DNA of 64,000 nucleotides from Phascolomyces articulosus (lineage: Eukaryota; Mucoromycota; Mucoromycetes; Mucorales; Lichtheimiaceae), in the NCBI GenBank assembly GCA_025677815.1, contig JAIXMP010000002.1, positions 1,426,001-1,490,000 of the forward strand, written 5' to 3'. Below are positions 12,962 through 24,366 of this stretch, piece by piece. Numbering within the stretch: position 1 is the first letter of the stretch; every line of letters starts with the position of its first letter. A program made the position numbers and the translations under genes. The notes beneath the pieces were generated by a model. The model was not told the DNA's origin, did no database searches, and saw nothing but the letters and a program-made list of their open reading frames with translations.

Positions 12962-14285
12962 TGTTTCTATCTTTTTTTGTTATTTTCTCTCTCTCACACT
13001 CTTTTTCTTTTATAACTTTCTTCCTGAAGAATGGTTTTTTGATGAAATAATAAATGAAGGAAGGGTTTATTATTTATTATGAATGGAGAGAGATAGAATA
13101 AAGAAAAAAAAGATCAAGCAAACCAGTGGCGTGATGCGAAATGATTGAAGCTAACCAATATTATACTTTCTATTGGGAATTGTGACTTTTTTATCTACCT
13201 ACTTGCGCGGGGGGTCGGATCGGTATTTATTGCACCGAGCGTTTAACCATGTGAAGAAAACTATTTACCTTTAAGCAAATAAGATGATGTGGGTTATTGT
13301 TATTGACAACAGATTAGCCATTTTCCGAGCTTAGTTCTATTTCTGTCATACCATTTAATTACACCACTCTGTCAGATTAACCTCTATATGTTCCTGGTTC
13401 TTTTTTTACCACATCTAACATTAATTATAACATTTTCATATGGATAGTTATATAAATACTTTTATTAGTAGTTGCATCCCCTTCAACTTTTTATACAATA
13501 TCACTGACCATCTTCACAATAGCACAACAATCTATATATTTGAAAGAAACTCATGGAATCAGACGATTTACGTGCATATATACATTACTTATGAGCCATC
13601 ACCATAATAATTGTCGAAGCCTTAATGATACAATAAAAATTTTTACATGTCTCACTTTTTTTTTCTTTTGCAAGCAATCAAAACCTATCTTTTAAATTGA
13701 TACAAAACCTTCAAAACGATGACTGGCTGATGATTGGTTCCTTAAGTAGATAGGACGAAAACCTGTTCACAGAATTTTGATACGTTTTACGTATTGGAGG
13801 GAAAAAAAAAACTCGAAATAAATAAATATGGTAATTTCATTACTCAGTTCCTTTTTCCAGAAATTATTATCTAGGTGAAGAATATTACATATAGTTGCTT
13901 GAGAGCAAAGAATATACTGAAAGAAATACGTAATGAAGATGAAAACATCATCCAGTAAGATATATATATATAACAATGTTTCAAACTGGGAGGAGGTAAA
14001 AAAAGCAGCATGACTTGTTACTCAGTACCATATATAACAGTACTTAATAACAGTTTTATGCTTTTTTTCGATATAGAATATACATGTACGTATGTGTCAG
14101 AACTCAAATGCTGTTTAGGATTTAGGTATTTAGTATACGTATATATGTTGAAAAGAAGAAAAAACCTGCTATCTTTGTCACTGCACACAGTCTGATGCTG
14201 TCGTTAGCCCTCTTTTGTCTTTAAAAAGGTAATACTATCACCATCCGATCTTACCGTCATTGCTAATAAATATCTGTATTTAATA
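12962..14285. other. Spacer upstream of the PRELI gene
   Basis: Contains the PRELI promoter side, with a short GC-richer patch near 13205-13245 (gcgcggggggtcggatcgg) and CCAAT/ATTGG-like motifs around 13155-13175. Beyond about 13.3 kb it is plain AT-rich DNA with short reading frames that show no protein-like character. Confidence 0.5.
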
Positions 14286-14745
14286 CATGAGAATTATTAC
14301 ATGAGCTGAAAAATTGACCATTTGCGCTGAAAAAAACATAAGCACAACCACTTGCGATGAAAAATGTAAGTGACAGCAACTACTTTGAGATTTTGCTTTG
14401 AATAGTGCCTTGATGTATATATAAAAAAGTCAGAGAATGAACCTTTAATGGATAGCGATTAATTTTTACAAACATCCATATATTTATTCTCTGGCTTTTT
14501 CTTTTTTTTTTTTTGAGTATAACAACAAATCTTGACAATGACCACCAGAGTTATTTCAAACAGAGAGGTGACTGCATAAGGCCCCACTGTATAATATATT
14601 CTTTGTAAGACTATAAATGTTATAATTTATATTAAGGGAACTACTACATGTGCTGAAAAATAGACTATTTGCGCTAAATATAAAGCAGTGATTTTAGTAT
14701 AAACACATCATTATCTGCGCTGAAAAAAACATAACCATGTGCTTG
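14286..14745. repeat. Cluster of degenerate short repeats (TGCGCTGAAAAA-type)
   Basis: A block around 14296-14340 (acatgagctgaaaaattgac and following ttgcgctgaaaaaaacata) recurs with changes at about 14644-14676 (acatgtgctgaaaaatagac, tttgcgcta) and again at about 14714-14742 (tctgcgctgaaaaaaacata). A further diverged copy (cttgcgatgaaaaatg) lies near 14351-14366. Copies share the core GCGCTGAAAAA and are in the same orientation. This could be debris of a transposable element or of a minisatellite; origin not known. Confidence 0.55.
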
Positions 14746-15519
14746 TTCCATCTTAAAAATGAGAATAAAAGAATAGCATGAATGTGATATCTCATACCTT
14801 CATATACCACACTTCGCTCTTCACATTAACTATATAGTAAACTTCCAGAGCACCAACGTTAGTGCATTTATTACGTAAACTAAAAACTTCCTCAACAATA
14901 TTGTGAAATGATTACAAAGAAGATATAAGAGACAGTGCTCCTGCATAATTGTATCTGTAATGAGCTAATTACGAAAAAACAATGTCATACATTATATTAC
15001 ATTGTGTACTCAAACAAAAAGCGTTACCGTCGCTTTTTTGTATTACTAGGAATGAACAACTGAATATGCGGGCTCCGCAGATCATTTGGGACCAAGTGAA
15101 AATTTGCTAGCCTCCTCCTTCTGGTATACATCCATGATAACCAACAAACATATTTCTTTTTTTTTTTGACATTTATTCATTAACTTTTTTATTTTTACGA
15201 CATAGAAGTAGCATCATAGGAAGGCTTACTTTTGAGGAATCATATTCTTATTATTAATATATCTGTATGCAATAATTGTCCATAATGAATCTTAACGCAA
15301 TTCCATGAGGAATAAGTCACAACAACACAACCCAGGTGCCCCTTTTTATACAGATAATGAAACGTGTAAAAATGAACTTTGTTTTAATCAATGGTGCTGC
15401 GAAGTATTGCTATCATTCACACTTTTATATTTTTACGTGTAACCATGTAATACTGAAGCACTTTCAAACAGGACTATACTTATACTTATTACTGTTGATA
15501 GCTAATAAAATTACCAGTG
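14746..15519. other. AT-rich spacer, no gene seen
   Basis: Short reading frames only, none protein-like. A small GC-richer patch (near 15065-15125) is noted but unexplained. The segment ends at the left target-site duplication of the LINE fragment. Confidence 0.5.
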
Positions 15520-17174
15520 TTTGGTAAACAATAGGTGAAAAATTATTATGATTTTATTGTGGAAGGTGACAGACCGGCGCCTTGAGCATATGGTCACTTC
15601 CTTGCGGTTCTTTATATGTTGTAAATAGGAAATATAGAAAGAATAACTGAAAAAAAAACCAATTTGGGGAAAAAAGCTAACTTGTATGGTGGAGAGAGAA
15701 TATGAAGCTATGTTTTGGGTACTATTATGTAGGATACATAAGATTTAATGTGATAACTATGAAAATATATAAGGATAAGGTGAAAGGGAAAAATACGAAT
15801 AAGAGGGAGAGAGTGGGTTACGATTTGAGGTGAAATTAGATTCCAGAAAGGTTAACTTTGGGTGTTGTTTTGTTGTTGTTTCATTGTCACTTCAGGGTCA
15901 GGTTCGTCAACCAGATTGAAGTCTGCATCTGCATGACTTAGAAAATCAATTTCTCGTAGTACGCGAATAAGGGCTGGCCAGGCCTTTATCCATCGTTTAT
16001 TGCCAAGGACTACTTCATTGCGAGGGAGATTATTCAAGATATAATCCAAGGGTTGTACTGGATGTTTTAGATCTGGAATGGTTACATAGTGACCAAGAAG
16101 TTTTAGTAATAAGGGTTGAAGCCGTGGACACATTTTATAATGCTCCCTTGTTGCGTTTATTTCTACACACCGACACGTTTTAATGAGATAGGATGTTAGC
16201 CAATGCATTCTCCATTTTATCATCCTATGCCGATCTTTTGATGGCAGTTCCAGGTACATTATTGGTTCGGCCACTTGAATATCCTGCATGCAAGAGATGG
16301 TTTTGAATCTATCTTTTAAGAGCTTAAATTCTTCATCATGTTTTTGCTGGATTGTTGCTGAGATTAAGTCGTTTGGTGGTTTAGGAGATTTTTTGAGTTT
16401 GTTATAAAGTTGATAAAATTGGTTCCTGGTTGATGACTTTTTTCAGTGTTCGTCAGGATTTTTGTTCCAAAGGAACGATAGTTCGATCCATTTGACTAGC
16501 GTTGAAACTGGTAATTTTGTAGACGGGTGACGAATTTGAATTGAAGAGTACGTGTTCGAATTTTCATCGATGGTATATTAGCCAAAACCATAGGAACGAT
16601 AGTTGGGAATTGTGTTTTAGCATTGCGATTGAGGGTCATTTTGATACATCCTTTTTGTGCTTTATCAAGTTTGTCGATTTGTACTTGAGATAATGTTGAT
16701 ATTGCTATTCCATATTCCATCACTGGGCGGACGAAGGTGCGATAGGCTCTAAGGGCTGGCCAAAGCCCAACTCTATATTGTTGTATACCCAATTGTCTAA
16801 GGAGTGCCATACTTCCGGTTGCTTCAGTGATCCGCTGGTTAATGAGGAGACCGCTGTCAATACCAAACTGGTTAAAGGGTATACCAAGATACATGAACGT
16901 TTTAACCATAGGAATTGTTTTAGTATATAGCCGGTATGTTGGTACGTTCTGCATTTCCGCGTTGTCATCATCTGTAGATGACGTTGCTGTCATTACTGGA
17001 TCGATTATTGCGCATTTGTCAGGATGCCATCGGTAGCCAAATTCCTTTGAGTGGTTTTCTGCAATACATAGCAATCTTACCATATCGGTCTTTGAGGCAA
17101 ACATTACCACATCATCTGCATATAGCAATGAGGAGATGGTAGCTTGGTGTATGTCCGGTCTTTGGTAAACAATA
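15520..17174 (-). mobile_element. 5'-truncated LINE (non-LTR retrotransposon) with 14-bp target-site duplication
   Basis: The sequence TTTGGTAAACAATA occurs exactly at 15520-15533 and 17161-17174 and frames a 1627-bp insert that reads on the minus strand. The insert begins inside the reverse transcriptase palm (DIHQATISSLLYADDVVMFA) and ends past a C-terminal Cys/His knuckle (C-x-C-x8-H-x3-C) plus a roughly 320-bp 3' tail ending in an A/T-rich stretch before the left duplication. Loss of the 5' part with an intact 3' end and flanking duplication is the classic result of target-primed reverse transcription. The element cannot be autonomous: endonuclease and most of the RT domain are absent. 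Confidence 0.85.
15852..17155 (-). pseudogene. LINE ORF2 fragment: RT palm to C-terminal Cys/His knuckle, broken
   Basis: Two open stretches on the minus strand belong to one original frame set. The first (about 17155-16496) has the RT catalytic box YADD at residues just after the truncation point, then NHSKEFGYRWHPDKC and MVKTFMYLGIPFN, typical of LINE thumb regions. The second (down to 15852) has DRHRMIKWRMHWLTSYLI and the terminal knuckle. Between them the frame shifts by one base near 16495, and one in-frame TGA occurs near 16443 (after WNKNPDEH). Apart from these two breaks the frame is continuous, so the copy looks fairly young. Confidence 0.8.
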
Positions 17175-19799
17175 ATTCTGTGCTTATTTCAGGTAGTACA
17201 ATACTGGTACCTTGAATAAATATATTCTTGTTACTTATGGTTTTTTATCAAAGTAGCCAGAGAACCTCCATGCATAATAAACATTTTGAAACAATGAATG
17301 TATTTATAGAATGATGAAGTAACCTAAGATTTTTTTTGATTTACATTATTGACATGTTGCTTTATTGATGTCTATTCTATGGATTGGAAGATATATCAAA
17401 TTTATCACAGAAATGAAATTTTACATTCGTACCCTTGCTTTTCAACTTTACCACGTAATAGATATATGATTTTGATATCCATCTATTATTATAGAGAGCC
17501 ATTGTAAAGGAGAAAATTTTTCGACAAAATATTAACCATACCCATTCACTATTAGAGTTATAAGTTAAATCGACCAAGTTATTTAGTTAGCAAAGCAAGC
17601 AAACTGATTATTACACAGAGCTGAAAAGAACGTTAGGATTTTTATTAAATCATCGGCAACGACGGTGAATCCATGAAAAATACAATGTTTTACATTAGAT
17701 ACGTACTCATTAATGAATAAACAGTTTTTTATAATCTGTATTATTGCTGTTAAAATAATATGAGAAAACAAATTTGTGTACAATTACATGATGGGGCTAA
17801 TAAAATATAGGATCTCTTCCTGTTGCGTAAATGTAATTCATAATCTCATAACCACGAATCGCAATAGTTTCATTGTGAAGGGTAGTAGATGCCAAAAATA
17901 ATAAATCAAGGGTTAGAAACAATATGGTTTAATGATATACTGGATCACTTATAGTAGTGGTGTCTTTTTTTTAAAAAAAAAATGAAAGAAAAAGGACAAA
18001 TGCACCATATCAGATAATTTTGGTAGTGACAACAAACATTTACTTCGTCGTAGTGTTCTTCAATAAGTAAATGTTGAATGAGAAAATATATATTTGGGCA
18101 ACAACTTTAGATTTACTTAATGGTACAGTATACTACAAAGTCTTTTTATATATATATTGATTATTATACATCCTCTGAAATAAAAAAGGTCATCCAAGAA
18201 AAGGTATTTTTCCACCCATAGAAAATAATTTATGTCACTTTTTCATTCATGCATCAAGCAAAAAGAATGTGTTTCAGTTCACCTCATTTCTTTTATTATT
18301 GATATATCAAAGTAGATTGAGTAATGGTATTTAAGGATGGTTATTTAAACTATTGTTGATATTCCTTCTTATTATTCTCTTTTTGCAAAAAGATGTATTA
18401 CAACCCAAGCTGTGGCTAGTTTATGACTTGGTGGCTTTTATATTGATAAGAAATGCGGTGATGCTATGTGTAGTGTTTTATTATTCGTATTAACACAACG
18501 ATATTCTTATGAACAATACTTAATAATATATAAATTACGTATTGTTTACTATTACTATATATATATTTCTATGAGAGATGATGTTGTTGATGGTTGGTGT
18601 CAATAACAATTGTGACCTATATAATTCAGTGATATCATGGGTACTAAAATAACCCCTGTGGTTAAACGTCTATTATTTATATGATGAAGAGTACGCATAA
18701 CCACAAATCATTTTATGTCATTATTCTAGAAGGGGATGTTTACACTGTTATATATTAAATTGTGCATATTTTAGCTAGGAATAGATACATAAATGATGAT
18801 AGAGATATAGCTTCTATAATATAAAATAACTAACAGATCTTATTGCCATAAAGACATCTTTCTCCCACGGTGTATCTTAAAAGTATATAAAAGATCGCAA
18901 TCCATCATCCATATAAATTTCGGGCGTAATTTTATTTTCTTCTTTTCCTTTTCTTCTTCTCTTTTCTACTTCTACTTCTTCTTGGTATAATATCATTGCT
19001 ATCTTTAAAAGAAAGGGAAAGGGGATGAATTGAAAAATGAAACGGATAAAATTGCTACTACTTCTTCATCTAAATGGATGTTTTCGGGAGTAATAAAAAA
19101 AAAGTTTATAACCCAACGCATTCATAAATACCCAAGGAAAGTAGTCAATATCCTAATTGTACCCATGAAAAATACAAAACTTTAATACAAAAGAGACATC
19201 CACTTTACGGTCAAATCCAAAACCAATTTTAAGGTTGCCATAACAACAACGACCCAGCGCAGTTTCTGTTTCCCCGGTATTAAATAAATATTGATGGACC
19301 CCACATATAAAAGCCATGGGTTTTGGTATCTTTTTATAGAAAAAAAGGTTTCAAATAAGGTAAAATAGAATGATGATTATGCTTGTCGTTTCGATATAAC
19401 TAACTTAAAACGTATTAGAGTTTAAGCACGCGGCATATATAGACTTATGATGATATCTAAATTAACAAACAAAAAATTAACCAGGTGAGTCTTCTTTAAT
19501 TCTTAAAGGTTCAAATTCTATGACGTTATAAAAAGGTTACACCAAAAATGGTTGTGGGAAGACTTATGTGCTGGGTTTGCAAACGCATTTTTTTTTCTGC
19601 AAAAAAAAAAAAAAAAAAAAACTTGAATTTATACACTTATTTTTTCTTTTCCACCTTTTCCTTTTTTTTTTTTTTTTTTTACAAAATACCCTTTTCCTTC
19701 TTCTTTTTCCTTTTTTCTAAAAACAACGGTGAACTCTTTTCGTTTTTTTTTATTCATACATATATATATAATATATATCTATATATATATATAAAAGTA
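17175..19799. other. 2.6-kb AT-rich spacer with one exon-like stretch
   Basis: No recognised gene. Near 18883-18893 a TATATAAAAG box precedes a TC-rich stretch. Around 19013-19185 the plus strand is open for about 55 codons with a non-random look (for example IATTSSSKWMFSGVIKKK), possibly an exon relic. Poly-A and poly-T tracts (19595-19620, 19665-19680) mark the leader of the following sestrin gene. Confidence 0.4.
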
Positions 19800-20512
19800 A
19801 TGAACCACGATCAGCAACGACAAGCTCTTGCCAGTGGTTCCTCAATAGCATCTCATGAAGAATTAGGTAATACATTTATTCTTTATTTCTCTTTCCAATG
19901 TCCCATTACCAAAAAAAAAAAAAATAAAAGAAAAAGGAAACAGTCAATTAATAAAACAAGTATAGAAGCGGCACGCGATGTACGAGCACTTCAACTACAA
20001 GCTTCTCGACTTCGTGTAGCATTATTCAAGAATCTTCAAGTGGAATCTACTGATGATCGTCAAGCTGCTTTAGAAAAATTAATTCAAGTGGTGAAATCCT
20101 ATCTTCGCGTTGCTCGTTCACCTTTTTCTTGTTCTTCAGCATGTTCACCTGGAGGAGCAATGACCAGTGGTGGATCTATCGAAGTGCCTTTAACACCTTT
20201 ATTAACATCCACCTCTTCTCATCTTCATCGTATTCCAGTGGTATCGAGTATGATCAACAACAATAATATCAACAATAACTCTGAAACAACAGATCATCAT
20301 GCAGCATGTGCCGCAATAACAGCTACAACGACAACGCATGATGCTATGCCATATGACGATGATGATACCAATGATGAATCAATGACCGATGAACAATTAC
20401 GTTATTTTTTATTGACAATGCTTCGATTGGCTCATACATGTCCTTTTAGTGATGTACGACATACTTTTCATGATTTCTTACAAAAAACAGCGGTAAGTTT
20501 CTAATCTCTCTG

Positions 20513-20563
<51 letters not shown>

Positions 20564-20572
20564 ATGCAATCA

Positions 20573-20613
<41 letters not shown>

Positions 20614-23223
20614 AAAAAAGATAAAGGCTAATGATCATGAGGCTTTTTTTTTACTATGTTGGGGGATCATGATGTATAATGATGATGATGATGATTATGA
20701 TGATGATATGGCTGGTCCTGAGTACAATTTATATATATTTGTTTGTTTGTTGATTATATTAGGAGTCGCGCGTCATGTTTGCACCCCAAGCAAGCCATCT
20801 GTCACCTTCTATTTTTATACCACTCAAAGATATTTTCTCACTCGAGTCCTCGACATCTTACAAAGCATTTATATCATACCCACGACCCGAACATTTATCT
20901 ATTTCACCTTGGTCGCAAGATACAGATGATGAACAACTTCAACAAAGTGATAGTACCACCAATAGTAGTATAAAGAAACGTTCCGATACAGCCAGTATGA
21001 CGTATCGTTCATCAGCAGTATGTTCAACCGGTGGAAGACCTTCGGATGAATATGTTCGACAAATGATGACCAAAACGTTTATTGATGAAGGTCGTCTTGC
21101 CAATTTATTTCGAGTCATGTCGTTTTTTCCAACCTTTTACGAAATATACACCACCACTTTTAATCAAATTTTAAAATCTTCACTTGGTCCAGTGTCCCGA
21201 ACCTGGAAATGCTACCTGGGTATTTTGGTACATATGACGTAGTGTGTGTTTGTGTGTGTTGGGAAAAAAGTCTTTTTTTTTTTTTGGTGCATTTATTCTA
21301 TTTTGTATAAAGAAAGCTTACACAAAAACGGGGGGGAAATGGGTTGATGGATGATTCTTTGATGTGTTATGGCATTGGATTTTATTTTATTTGATTTTAT
21401 TTTTTTGAATGGAAACACAAACAAAATGGTAAAATATACACACACGCATACGCATACATATTGCTTTTTATTTGTTACTTTTTTTTGTGCATCTGTCTGT
21501 GTGTATATATTATTATTGTTATGTTGTGTGTGAACTCCATATGTCGTACACAAAAAAAACACAACGCAACCCTATTTTTCTTTTCTTTTTATATTTATTT
21601 AGGCAGCGGCTGAACATCAATGTCAATATTTGGTATCTATGCTACGATTAGAATTTTTACAAAGTGGAGGAGATCCAACATGGTTAAAAGGGATCGATCA
21701 TTGTCCTATCAAGTTACGACAAATCACACACCTTGTATTGAAATTAGCAAGACAACCTTGGCGATTAACTTCAGATGATCTGATGAATTTGGTGCGACGA
21801 CCTGGTGCCGTGGTGAGTGAAACCTGGAGTAAAGGTGAACTGGTCCAAGCCATCGTTGTCATTTCTACTTTTCTTGGTCTAAGTAGTTTTGTTCTTGGTT
21901 GTGGTATTGCTCCAGAATTGGATATGCGTGGTGGATTTTATGTCCATGGTGGTCGAGAAGATGAATATTTACAAGGTGTAGAACATGAATTGGATGAATG
22001 GATTCCTTTATCACCTCCACCTTCTTCAGGTGGTGGTAACGATATCGCAAGAGCAGCAGCTTCCACAGCAACTGGTTGGCATGATAGTAATATTACTTTG
22101 GATGATTCAAGAAGAACTTCACTTACAACAACAGCCAATGAGCAGGAGGGTCCATCCTCATCACGACAACATCAACCTTTTACTTCGGATAATGGAATTG
22201 GATTAGGTGTCTCAGTAGATGATGATGATAACTGTCATTATGCTGTGGAACATGATATTGAACGGGATCAAGACATGGGAGAAAAACCAACGCTAATATC
22301 GGGTTCAGGTGGTGTGGCACAAACGAAAAATGTTGTAAATAAGCTCAAATCACATCATGCAGGCGGTGGTTCGCCTTTAAAAAATGTGCTCCTGGAGAGT
22401 TTGGAGAAATTGAATTTATCAAACGAGAAACATCTGCAGCTGGCTGCTAATAATGAAAACAATGATAGTCAAGGTGAGCGCCATTCATTATTATTATAGG
22501 ATAGATGAGACAATAATTAATAACACGAGGATGATGATGCATATATATAGAAAATAATGATAATACAAGTGATGAAGACAATCGTTCCTTATCTGAACAA
22601 GAACCTACCAAATGGACATTTAATCAAATATATGAAGACTTGAGTCGATTTACTGATATTGATGCAGCAAAAGAATGGGATAATAATCTGGAACCAGAAC
22701 AAATTGAAGATCATCAAGTCATGTCGGGTGAATATTGTTGGGAAGACCTTGGATGTGATTTAGTCAATCAATTCTTACCAGAACTTGGGGATGGACTTGA
22801 TGAAGAATTTAATGAAGCACTCAGTATCACTGATTGGACGTAGGTTTTCTTTTTTATTTATTATTGGTTTTAAATGACACTATGAAACTAACTCTATAAT
22901 TGAATAGCATCTTTCATCATACTTCCGATTCCAACATCGATACTGGACCTTTACGACGTGCGATGTGGTATTATACACAAAAGATTCTTGGATTAACCAA
23001 AGAAGATTATGATTATCAAGATATACCGACTTATTTGAGTCAACGTAATAAGGAATATATTAAAAAGGTGTGTCGACAACCCTATGAAATCTTATATAGT
23101 GATTGGAATAATATTGGATTATCTTTACGGCCTGAAGAAAAATGTCATGTCAATCTTTTGATTGCTTCTGCCAAAAAACAAGCCCTTCTTACTTACGCAT
23201 TAGCTGCTGTTGATCAAGTATAA
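19800..23223 (+). CDS. Sestrin (PA26 family) homologue
   Basis: Six exons (19800-19866, 19966-20492, 20763-21227, 21603-22473, 22551-22839, 22908-23223) encode 844 residues. Animal sestrins are about 480-550 aa stress proteins that restrain TORC1 through GATOR2 and, in SESN2, sense leucine. The core matches well: GRLANLFRVMSFFPTFYEIY, AAEHQCQYLV (Cys360, Tyr362), EFLQSGGDPTWLKG, LARQPWRLTSDDLMNLV, WSKGELVQAIVVISTFLGLS, SFVLGCGIAPELD, and the C-terminal domain from DTGPLRRAMWYYTQKILGL to HVNLLIASAKKQALLTYAL. The extra length is low-complexity Ser/Asn/Asp-rich linker (about residues 60-170 and 500-620). Compared with human SESN2 from memory, the peroxidase-site Cys and Tyr are kept but the His is Leu367. 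Intron 1 (99 bp) is stop-free and in phase; intron 2 holds (TC)n and (TA)n tracts. Family call is firm, function in this fungus inferred. Confidence 0.88.
20512..20612. repeat. (TC)n and (TA)n microsatellites within sestrin intron 2
   Basis: A CT-dinucleotide run of roughly 45 bp is followed about 20 bp later by a TA run of roughly 32 bp, both inside the intron. They are useful length-variable markers but have no evident function. Confidence 0.9.
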
Positions 23224-23605
23224 ATCTCCATATTTTATTTTCAAATCATCCTCCAAAATGCTCAGAGCGACACACATACTCACACACTTTTACACACATA
23301 TTCATACAAATATATATATCACTTTGACAAAAAAAAAAACTCATTACTTTTTTACTCCTCCTTTGCTTTCCTTTTTTACTGAACACCCTGCACACAAATC
23401 TTCCCATCAAAATCAAAAAATTATCATCTTTGCTTAACGTATTTCCTTTCTCCCTCTCTCTTCTTTATATATATATATATATCATAATTCTCAAAAAATA
23501 ACAAACGAACAAAAGAAAAATCGACAGCACTAAAAAAAACCACTCATATTTCAATCATCTCCACCAAAAAAAAAGTAATGAAAAGTATAATAAATAATAT
23601 GCTTT

Positions 23606-23691
<86 letters not shown>

Positions 23692-24366
23692 TCTCGTGCT
23701 TTATATTTATATATATAAAAACATGTTTTTTAAAGTGTTAATTAAAAGCAAGAGGACTTGTTGTCGATAGTCAAAAATAAGTTACGCCATCTTTATACCC
23801 AAAGGGCCCAGGCAAATGGGTGACAAAGAGAACGAACATGCAAAATATTTTTGTATAAATTGAAATTGTAATTTATATATGCCACTCTCTTTTTTAAGCT
23901 CGGAGTTGAACTCTTTCCTATTTTCTTTCACCCATCCGTAAAATATATAAAAATAACAACTATCAGAAACCATCCATCCATCGTCAGATACTCAATAAGA
24001 ATAATAGTAAGAATACTATAAAAGATACTTCTTTAAATAACCATTTTTATATAATGCTTATTTTATAAACTAAAATATAAACTAACTAGTGGTTTCTTTG
24101 CTATTACCATTGAAAGACTAAAGAATGTGGTTGTCATGGCAATACAAACAATTATTTCCTTGTGTAACATTTTTCAAAATTGGAAACTAATTTTAGTAAC
24201 ACGTTGTTACCTCAAAACTTCTTCCTGTTGTTATTATTTTTTTTTTTGGGTCGTCACTTTCACTTTCTCTCTTCCCGTTTCTCTTTCTCCCCCCCTTTCA
24301 TTACAAGAAAAAAAAACTTCCCATTCCTTCATCTCGAATCCCTCCCTCGTTCGTTTTCAATCAATC
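23224..24366. other. Spacer with (CT)n-(TA)n-(TG)n microsatellite block
   Basis: Contains a compound microsatellite at about 23608-23690 (CT run, then TA run, then TG run). C/T-rich DNA at 24240-24360 is the presumptive promoter and leader of the following secreted-protein gene. No gene seen. Confidence 0.6.

Noticed and set aside
19548..19799. N-terminal extension of the sestrin
   Set aside because: Made of poly-Lys and poly-Phe runs from homopolymers and TA repeats; the ATG at 19800 follows a leader-like stretch.
24127..24366. Longer upstream start for the secreted-protein gene
   Set aside because: The upstream text is C/T-rich leader; the ATG at 24367 begins a textbook signal peptide.
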